A program made the position numbers and the translations under genes. Below, in pieces: positions 52,142-58,030 of a stretch of 58,030 nucleotides of DNA; the stretch's first letter is position 1, and every line of letters begins with the position of its first letter. Origin of the DNA: Candidatus Woesearchaeota archaeon (GTDB taxonomy: Archaea; Nanobdellota; Nanobdellia; Woesearchaeales; UBA10216); assembly GCA_016180195.1 (NCBI GenBank), contig JACPBS010000009.1, positions 1 to 58,030 on the forward strand, in the 5' to 3' direction. The notes under the pieces are model-generated. The model worked only from the letters and a program-made list of their open reading frames with translations. It was not told the DNA's origin and did not search any database.

Positions 52142-52213
52142 TTCAGGGGCTTTACGCCCCTCACCTTTGATGAAGCTTTAGAAAAGCTTCGTGAGAACCA
52201 CCTCTCCCGGCGT
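52130..52213 (+). repeat. Copy of the tRNA 3' end downstream, with hairpins between
   Basis: The 13 bases cctctcccggcgt at 52,130-52,142, over the tRNA 3' end, recur at 52,201-52,213. Between them are hairpins AGGGGC-TTTAC-GCCCCT (52,145-52,161) and GAAGCTTT-AGA-AAAGCTTC (52,172-52,190) with flanking CTCAC/GTGAG. With the upstream copies this gives a mirrored arrangement: extra 5' ends before, extra 3' end after. Confidence 0.8.
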
Positions 52214-52215
52214 AC

Positions 52216-52243
52216 GTTGGGCTAAACACCCGTTTAGCCCGAC
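52216..52243 (+). terminator. Strong 12-pair hairpin
   Basis: GTTGGGCTAAAC-ACCC-GTTTAGCCCGAC folds back with nine perfect pairs plus three more outside (one T-G). It is not directly followed by a T run, so it may be an RNA domain or processing signal rather than a terminator. Confidence 0.4.
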
Positions 52244-52307
52244 CCATTTCGCTGCAGCCTTTAAAAAAAGAAAATTTTATATCCCCTTTATATCCTGAAA
52301 TAAGGAT

Positions 52308-52730
52308 ATGCCTGAAAAGAGGTTAAACGAGCAATCAATAATTGCTATCAGCGGTGTGAAGGATAAGAGCATTCCGGAAGGAGCGATATTGCTTTCTACT
52401 GCTGGCGTGAAGTCTTTCTTTAAATTTTTCTATTTCACTTGCCAGATTTTTGCTTTCCTTGAAGGACAGGCAATAAGACAGATTTTAATGCTGTTTAGTC
52501 TGGTCGAAGTGAATTTTTTCATGTCATTGATCTCAGGGATCGTAATTGGCCACTTTAGCTTTATTCTTGCTGAAAAGATGTTGAAAAATCGCCAAACGAC
52601 CCTGATTATTGGCGTGCCTTTCATTAAAGAGATAGAAATGAGTTCTTATCAGCTTTTCATAAACTCGATTTTATTCCTGATTTTTTACATCTCGCTTTAT
52701 TTTTTAAAACTTTTTTTTAATACTTTATAA
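52308..52730 (+). CDS. Small phenylalanine-rich membrane protein
   Basis: A 140-residue protein with two or three hydrophobic stretches (SFFKFFYFTCQIFAFL, NFFMSLISGIVIGHFSFILA, LFINSILFLIFYISLYFLKLFF) and polar ends. The first 35 residues (RLNEQSIIAISGVKDKSIPEGAILLSTAG) look soluble. Two ttatatcc elements at about 52,280-52,300 and aagga before the ATG support expression. Base composition is more A/T-rich than the neighbouring secreted-protein genes. The family is not known. Confidence 0.58.
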   Translation: MPEKRLNEQSIIAISGVKDKSIPEGAILLSTAGVKSFFKFFYFTCQIFAFLEGQAIRQILMLFSLVEVNFFMSLISGIVIGHFSFILAEKMLKNRQTTLIIGVPFIKEIEMSSYQLFINSILFLIFYISLYFLKLFFNTL

Positions 52731-52829
52731 TTTTTATAGGAAGATTAAAATATGATTGTAACATCAATTCAAAACTTAAAAAAGGGTTCTAAGGCTTAAA
52801 CGCTGATTTAAATAAACAGGGGGATAATC

Positions 52830-54668
52830 ATGAAAAAGAATCAGATACTTCATTTATTTGTAATATCAATAATCGCGATTTTTTCGTTACAAATAGCAAC
52901 CGCAACCCTTCAGAGGGTTTCGCCTGTAGTAAATGCTACCAATGGATTTCCGTTCTGGTACATGGACTCAGATGGAACGACCCTTAGCCTGTGCAGCGAC
53001 CCAAACGATCCCAAGTGCATTGCGGATCCTGTTATCCCGGGGAACGCGTTTTCACAGCAAATAGGCTTCGGATCTGAAGCATTTTGGTGGGCGACAGATG
53101 GGTTAATGGATTCAATAAGGGCTGATGGAACGACAGGACGAGCCCTGCTTGTCATGGCAATGGAAGCCGCATTCCTAAATGAAGCGCCCATTAACGGTGA
53201 TCAGATGACTTTTGGAAGGATGCGAATGTTTATTGACGTTCCTGCAGCAGGCAGGTATACAATAACGCATCCATTTGGTGTTTCCGTATTCGATGTTACA
53301 GCTCAACATATTACAGACACAAATGGCATAAGAGCGATCAATTCCCACAGGCTCGTGGAGAGCGGATACAATGCTGCCCTCAGCACAAATATACAATTGG
53401 GGGATATCGGATGCGAAGTCGCTCCTTGTGATTTTTCACTTGCATTAAACAGCGGTATAGGGCCTTTCCTGAAATGGGACCCCGCCGTATTGCCTGCAGC
53501 TCCAGCCGGGTACCTTGGAGACCCGCTTTTTGATCATGCTATAACCGGAAGCCCGTTTAACACAAATATATTCAAAATAGAAGGGCCATCAGGAGTTGAC
53601 CTAAAAGTAACAGGAACACCGACACTAACCCTGGAAACAGGCGCAGTGGACAGGACAGCAACACTCACATCAGGCTCAGGAACAAGCACATTAACGTTCA
53701 CGTACACAGTGCAGAACGGAGACACAACACAAGACCTCGACTACACAGCCACAACCGCACTGACTGGAACAATTGCTGATACAACAGGACTTGAGGTAAA
53801 TCCTATTCTTCCAGCACCTGGAGCAGCAGGATCACTCGGAGCAAACAAGAACATAATCATTGATACCGCACAGCCGCCTGTCACGGCAACTGTGACATCC
53901 AACGCAAACACTCCGGGCGCGCTCAAGATAGGTGACTCAATAACATTCACCCTAACACCAAGCCAAGCAGCCCCGGCAGCAACAGTAACGGGGTCATACA
54001 ACGGCGTTACGCTAACATGGACAACAAACAACAACGGCAACACATACACAGCAACATACACCGTAGCACAAGGACAACCAGACCAAACAACCCCGCTACA
54101 AATAACAGACATCATACTGACAATCAACGGAGTCCCAACCGGACCCATAACGTATACAGTGCAGAACGGAGACACAACACAAGACCTCGACTACACAACC
54201 ACAACCGCACTCGCAGGAACAATAACAGACACTGCAGGCAACAACGCAAACCTAAACCTCCCAACACCAGGAACAGCAGGATCACTGGGAGCAAACAAGA
54301 ACATAATCATTAGCACTGTCCCGCCGCCAGGACAGGGACCGCAGCTTTCAGCTCCAACTGTACAGGCGCAAAGGAATTCAGCAACAATTTCATGGACAAC
54401 AGACCAGGATTCCACAACAACTGTAAGGTTCGGAAGGAATACGCGCTTCATGAGCACAAGGACAAATAACGCACTGACCAAGAACCATAAGATGACGCTT
54501 ACCGGGCTTTTTGCAGGAACAAAATACGTGTACACAGTAAGGTCTTGCAATGCAAACAAGATATGCACCACTTCAGCGCTCTTGTCATTCACCACGCCGA
54601 AAACCAATCCGCCGGGCAGCAAACCTTGGTGGTGCAGCTTTTTCCCGAACTTGCCGAGCTGCAAATAA
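52830..54668 (+). CDS. Secreted Ig-like/FN3 surface protein
   Basis: A 612-residue exported protein. Signal peptide ([17 protein letters not shown]); an N-terminal domain of about 230 residues ([30 protein letters not shown]-like and [18 protein letters not shown]) that recalls a secreted domain seen in bacteria; then Ig-like repeats containing [15 protein letters not shown], and a C-terminal FN3-type domain ([21 protein letters not shown]) ending [12 protein letters not shown] with paired cysteines. Start ATG follows aggggga. No membrane anchor is visible. The N-terminal part and the Thr-rich repeats suggest transfer from a bacterium, though this needs a search. Confidence 0.75.
   Translation: MKKNQILHLFVISIIAIFSLQIATATLQRVSPVVNATNGFPFWYMDSDGTTLSLCSDPNDPKCIADPVIPGNAFSQQIGFGSEAFWWATDGLMDSIRADGTTGRALLVMAMEAAFLNEAPINGDQMTFGRMRMFIDVPAAGRYTITHPFGVSVFDVTAQHITDTNGIRAINSHRLVESGYNAALSTNIQLGDIGCEVAPCDFSLALNSGIGPFLKWDPAVLPAAPAGYLGDPLFDHAITGSPFNTNIFKIEGPSGVDLKVTGTPTLTLETGAVDRTATLTSGSGTSTLTFTYTVQNGDTTQDLDYTATTALTGTIADTTGLEVNPILPAPGAAGSLGANKNIIIDTAQPPVTATVTSNANTPGALKIGDSITFTLTPSQAAPAATVTGSYNGVTLTWTTNNNGNTYTATYTVAQGQPDQTTPLQITDIILTINGVPTGPITYTVQNGDTTQDLDYTTTTALAGTITDTAGNNANLNLPTPGTAGSLGANKNIIISTVPPPGQGPQLSAPTVQAQRNSATISWTTDQDSTTTVRFGRNTRFMSTRTNNALTKNHKMTLTGLFAGTKYVYTVRSCNANKICTTSALLSFTTPKTNPPGSKPWWCSFFPNLPSCK
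53701..54325 (+). repeat. Internal repeat with an exact 450-base offset
   Basis: About 170 bases at 53,701-53,875 recur at 54,151-54,325 with offset 450 (150 codons). Long stretches are identical at base level, for instance around gcagaacggagacacaacac and in gcaaacaagaacataatcat, although less conserved sequence lies between. This implies recent duplication or gene conversion of an Ig-like repeat. Confidence 0.8.
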
Positions 54669-54693
54669 TCGAGGAACGACCTATTGGACAGAT

Positions 54694-54713
54694 TAATTTT
54701 TTTTAATTTTTAA
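54694..54713 (+). terminator. T-rich tract, likely terminator
   Basis: The tract aattttttttaatttttaat starts about 25 bases after the stop of the Ig/FN3 protein gene. Such T-rich runs end transcription in archaea, directly or through aCPSF1. Confidence 0.5.
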
Positions 54714-54765
54714 TTGATTAGAAGTATTGCATAGGTTTAAGTATTATAGATGCCTTCCAAAAGGC

Positions 54766-55143
54766 ATGAAACTCACCCTTTTGGCGGTATTGATAGCAGT
54801 TGTCATCACAGCAGGGGCAGCAGTGATTTACACCTCAACAGTGTCAGATAGCGAAATTTCTCTTAAAGCCGGGGAAACAGCAAATGTTGGTGGAAATAAA
54901 ATAACCTTCCTTGAATCCTATGATTCAAGGTGCCCTTCTGATGTGGTGTGCTTTTGGGAAGGGGAAGCCGTACTTGCTTTAAGCATCAATGGCAATCTGC
55001 AAAATGTGACTGTTGGCCGTTCAATCAATATTTCAGGCTACACCATATCCGCCCTAGCTCTGGAGCCTTACCCATCAATAAAAAATCAATCTGAAGGGCC
55101 CTCTAAAGCAACATTAAGGATCAGACGGGAAAAAGCAGTCTAA
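54766..55143 (+). CDS. Small exported protein of the DSRCP/VCxWxG family
   Basis: A 125-residue protein from the ATG at 54766, with a TATA-like ggtttaagtattata 20-30 bases upstream and no leader. A signal or anchor helix (LTLLAVLIAVVITAGAAVIY) precedes a small beta domain with SYDSRCPSDVVCFWEGEAVLAL and ISGYTISALALEPYPS. I recall this signature (D-S-R-C-P, V-C-x-W-x-G, then L-x-P-Y-P) from uncharacterised exported bacterial proteins. The two cysteines probably form a disulfide. It meets the GH44 gene end to end with no gap. Confidence 0.68.
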   Translation: MKLTLLAVLIAVVITAGAAVIYTSTVSDSEISLKAGETANVGGNKITFLESYDSRCPSDVVCFWEGEAVLALSINGNLQNVTVGRSINISGYTISALALEPYPSIKNQSEGPSKATLRIRREKAV

Positions 55144-58030
55144 TTAATTTCTTTTTTTCCTGGCAAGCAACAAGAATCCTGCAAGAGCAAAAACAAGCAC
55201 GCCCACTATAACAACAACCACGCTTACCTTTCCTTTCTGCTGATACTGTTGCCTTATTACTATTTCATCCATAGCAGGAATTCTGTCGGTTTCCTCTTCA
55301 GGAACCTCAATTATCTTCACATTCTTCACCGCAGACCAGCTCCCGAATTGTGCCTTGACGATCATTTCCCCTTTATCAGGGGCTTTAAGCTCAAAATCAA
55401 ATACACCCGGCCTTTCAGCAACAATATTAACAAGCCTCTCTTTGTCTCCAACCACAAGCTTTCTGCCACTAATACCCCTGTCAGACAAGATCCTGACAGT
55501 CGCGTTAAAAACCGAGCCTGCTGAAACAAGATCAGGAGCCACTACCTCAATCTTAACCTCCTCTGACTTTACAGGAGCTGTTATCCCTGAAACAGCGAAA
55601 TAGCTGAAACCAGGCAGGGAAGCCTTATAGGCTGTTCTTGAACCTGAATCTTCAAATACAGTTAACGGGATTGCTTCCCACTGCCCCGAATACCTGTATA
55701 AAACAACATCATTCTTTAAATAGCCTCTCTTGGCAAGCCATGACTTATTGACAGCCACATCCATCATGATAGATCCAACAACAGACGAATTCAGGTTCTT
55801 TGTATCTATGCTGAAATACTGATAAACCTCGCCCGGAGCTGCTCCAAACGGAGACGAATCTTTCTTCGCAATAGAGAGTTCGGCATTCCTGATGGGGACA
55901 AGAGCCTCTATACTAATGCTCCTGACAGAATAATCCTCCCTGCTTACATTCATGGTCACAAATCCGGGCATTATTATGCTCCACGCCTTTGAAACCTTAT
56001 CTGAAGAAGGCTTTGATCCACCGCCTCCTCCACCACCGCCTCCTCCACCACCGCCTCCTCCACCACTGCTGCTGCCACCTGGCTGACTATCCTGTATAGG
56101 CTGCTGCGGCTCAGACTCCGATCCCTCAATCATGAATTCCTTGTCGGAAAGCGAGAAGTTTGAAAAAACCGCGCTTGAGTCGTTAACCCCCAAGTTATAC
56201 CTGGACGTAACATCAACCCAGATCCTGTCCTGAAGCTCATAAAGCTTCCACGCAGGATAGGATGCGTTGATATCTAATATTGCACTCACGTTACCAAATG
56301 AGTTCTCTGAAGATATGTTGAACTTCTTCCTGTACATGGACTTGTTCATAACTATGTTTCTGTCCTCTTTCTTTACGGGTGCAGGAATCACAACTATAAG
56401 ATAAGTCTCCCTTCCTGAGCTTCCATTCCAGGAGACGTTTTCGCCGTCATCAAGAATATCCTTTAATTCACCTGACTCATTGATCCTGAACAGGGTTATG
56501 TTATAATACTGGGGTTTTGGAACAATAAAGGAATTCGCATATCCTGATATTGGCTGAATTATCCTATGGACAAGCGTAACATTCGGCCCCCCTACAAACA
56601 CCCGCGGCATGATCGTGAGATTCATGTAATCACTCCAGTTCCTTTGGCCTTTGACACAAACGCCATTTGAACAACCCAACGGGCATCTGTACTTTTCAGT
56701 GCCGCCGCAATACTGCTCATACACGGAATCTCCCAAACAATAATCCCAATTGGTCGCATTGGACCTGCCCGTAACATTCATTATTGAGCCAAAAACATAA
56801 ACATTCTTCCCGCCATCACTATCAGTGCAGGTAACATTAATACATGCTCCGTTCTCACAACCATTCGGGCACCTGTAAGTATCGGTCGCTGAAGTATCAC
56901 CATTGCAATACTGCTCAGCCAAAGAATCGCCAGCGCAAAAATCCCAATTTACTGCTGAATTTCTGGCAACAGTCGCATTTGTGAAGCCATAGACGTAATA
57001 ATGCTTCCCACCATCGCTTTCAATGCAATTTCGGGATAAGTTCTCTTCATTTTGGCCACTCTGGTTATTCACGGAATCGAATATTATCAATGAAATCGAG
57101 TAAGGAGGCAACGTGTAATTAAGGGAATTGTCCACAACACGCATGTTCGGCTTCCTGATAATTCTTTCCTGGTTGGAATTCGAATATTCAAATACCTGTG
57201 CAGTTGCCATAGCCTGGAAACTGCTTAAGTTGATTACTGCATTTATGCGCTTTGAAGGCAGCTTGTTTATCAGCATAAGCTTGAGCTCACCGGTAGCACT
57301 GTCCTTGCTTGCATAAGCAGACACTTTCTCGACATTCCCGGGAACGGCTCTTGCAGAAACATCTCCGAAGCCAGTACCAATACCATCATAGTTCCTGTAC
57401 ATCCTCCATGCCCAGTATGTAGGCGTGTTTTCAGCAGGATAGCCCCAATAAGTTGCAAAATACACATCCTCCCTTCCATAAACCCCGAGCACGTCAGCAG
57501 CCAGCAAGCCACCAACCATCCTGTCTTCAATACCATTTGAGTCATACCATTCAGACACGCCAATCTTGGTTCCAGGATAAGCCTCATCAATCCACTCCCT
57601 TAACCTAGGAATCCATCTCAGGTAAGGACCGCCATCAACATCCTTCATCCAAGATTCTTCCTGATAAGTCGGATCCCAATAGCTCCTTACCGCCCTGAAG
57701 CGTCTTGCATCATTCATTGAGCCTTGTGGACCTATGTGTGTATCAAGTACATCCAAGGTCCTGTATCCAACAGCATCGTCATGCTCCTTGACTTTTCCCA
57801 AAAGCCACTTGTAATAAGGGACGTCCCCATGGGCTGTCCTGTCATCAGCATCATAAACCGGACCGCAGCCTCTGTCCAGGCCACTGTACCACATGCTCAG
57901 GTAGCCCCAGCCAACGGGCGCTGTTATGTCTGCTGTCGGGTCAACTGCCTTGACAGCCTTCGCGTACTCCAAGAACAACGCCAAAGACTCATCATAACCA
58001 ACACGAACAGGATGAACATCCACATGGGTA
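55144..58030 (-). CDS. Membrane-anchored GH44-like glycoside hydrolase (partial)
   Basis: The 5' end lies beyond the window; about 961 residues are visible. The first part fits GH44 endoglucanases/xyloglucanases: THVDVHPVRVGYDE, DPTYQEESWMKD, IPRLREWIDEAYPGTKIGVSEWY (the E at about residue 158 is the likely nucleophile), YFATYWGYP and YWAWRMYRNYDG. Two cysteine modules (SDGGK ... NGCxNGxC), a region like the PGF-pre-PGF domain (EVYQYFSIDTKN, VVLYRYSGQWEAI, PGFSYFAVSG), a poly-Gly linker and a C-terminal membrane helix with RKKRN follow. It should sit on the outer surface and cut beta-glucans. The acid/base Glu is in the missing part. Confidence 0.8.
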   Translation of the reverse strand, partial: THVDVHPVRVGYDESLALFLEYAKAVKAVDPTADITAPVGWGYLSMWYSGLDRGCGPVYDADDRTAHGDVPYYKWLLGKVKEHDDAVGYRTLDVLDTHIGPQGSMNDARRFRAVRSYWDPTYQEESWMKDVDGGPYLRWIPRLREWIDEAYPGTKIGVSEWYDSNGIEDRMVGGLLAADVLGVYGREDVYFATYWGYPAENTPTYWAWRMYRNYDGIGTGFGDVSARAVPGNVEKVSAYASKDSATGELKLMLINKLPSKRINAVINLSSFQAMATAQVFEYSNSNQERIIRKPNMRVVDNSLNYTLPPYSISLIIFDSVNNQSGQNEENLSRNCIESDGGKHYYVYGFTNATVARNSAVNWDFCAGDSLAEQYCNGDTSATDTYRCPNGCENGACINVTCTDSDGGKNVYVFGSIMNVTGRSNATNWDYCLGDSVYEQYCGGTEKYRCPLGCSNGVCVKGQRNWSDYMNLTIMPRVFVGGPNVTLVHRIIQPISGYANSFIVPKPQYYNITLFRINESGELKDILDDGENVSWNGSSGRETYLIVVIPAPVKKEDRNIVMNKSMYRKKFNISSENSFGNVSAILDINASYPAWKLYELQDRIWVDVTSRYNLGVNDSSAVFSNFSLSDKEFMIEGSESEPQQPIQDSQPGGSSSGGGGGGGGGGGGGGGGSKPSSDKVSKAWSIIMPGFVTMNVSREDYSVRSISIEALVPIRNAELSIAKKDSSPFGAAPGEVYQYFSIDTKNLNSSVVGSIMMDVAVNKSWLAKRGYLKNDVVLYRYSGQWEAIPLTVFEDSGSRTAYKASLPGFSYFAVSGITAPVKSEEVKIEVVAPDLVSAGSVFNATVRILSDRGISGRKLVVGDKERLVNIVAERPGVFDFELKAPDKGEMIVKAQFGSWSAVKNVKIIEVPEEETDRIPAMDEIVIRQQYQQKGKVSVVVVIVGVLVFALAGFLLLARKKRN
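56021..56065 (-). repeat. Three perfect 15-base repeats coding for the poly-Gly linker
   Basis: The unit ccgcctcctccacca occurs three times without change and encodes an uninterrupted glycine run on the - strand. This is prone to slippage, which would change the length of the linker between the catalytic and C-terminal parts. Confidence 0.85.

Larger units (their letters stand above)
51684..52307. other. Structured non-coding island around tRNA-Ser
   Basis: A 624-base region without a protein gene. From left: a long hairpin with T run (51,782-51,814), dispersed repeat copy B, a TATA box, two 55-base direct repeats, tRNA-Ser(TGA), two or three hairpins, a copy of the tRNA 3' end, and a 12-base-pair hairpin (52,216-52,243). 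Two TATA-like ttatatcc elements near the right end probably serve the next gene. Confidence 0.7.

Noticed and set aside
51949-52213. A CRISPR array, because of short direct repeats with regular spacing
   Set aside because: The whole 55-base unit is repeated, including what would be the spacer, and the units match the tRNA start. No cas genes are present.

Overview
The window is archaeal and looks like a DPANN-type lineage (Woesearchaeota or Pacearchaeota-like); the exact phylum is not settled by the sequence. Archaeal markers are transcription factor E, a two-subunit-type proteasome beta chain with a short propeptide, the KH/beta-CASP termination nuclease aCPSF1 (FttA), Kae1 of KEOPS, an archaeal UMP kinase, an A24 prepilin peptidase, pilins with class III signal peptides, an intron-containing tRNA-Thr without encoded CCA, and TATA boxes about 25 bases before many start codons.

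Layout. 1-7 kb: small membrane proteins, a GT4 glycosyltransferase, SppA protease with a PC4-like protein, then a leftward run of TFE and an MFS transporter, and a zinc-ribbon gene that abuts tRNA-Thr(CGT). 7-12.5 kb: a large secreted CARDB/cysteine-module protein whose reading frame breaks at 11.2 kb, then CutA. 12.5-18.7 kb: housekeeping (UMP kinase, PsmB, aCPSF1, a degenerate cis-prenyltransferase, prepilin peptidase, two tandem HIT proteins).

19.0-47.6 kb: one uninterrupted rightward series of 17 genes, with no gap above 53 bases and many ATGA-type overlaps. It runs from a small ribbon-helix-helix regulator through three tandem tail-fibre-like beta-helix proteins (about 810 residues each), a 4,103-residue asparagine-rich LamG/Ig/FN3 protein, a set of pilin-like proteins, a secretion ATPase, two GspF/TadC-type platform proteins and an NFACT-R protein. 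I read it as a surface-appendage and adhesion locus; the prepilin peptidase at 16.7 kb would process its pilins. This is the most promising novel system in the window.

47.6-51.7 kb: leftward genes including a histidine phosphatase, a TctA-like transporter, an OB-fold membrane protein and Kae1. 51.7-52.3 kb: a dense non-coding island with strong hairpins, a 115-base dispersed repeat also found before psmB, and tRNA-Ser(TGA) flanked by copies of its own 5' and 3' ends. 52.3-58 kb: surface proteins again: a small membrane protein, a secreted Ig/FN3 protein with an exact 450-base internal duplication, a short secreted protein, and a membrane-anchored GH44-like glycoside hydrolase truncated by the window edge.

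Overall the window describes a cell that puts unusual coding capacity into secreted, sequon-rich, probably glycosylated surface proteins. All functional calls rest on reading motifs by eye; no database search was run.
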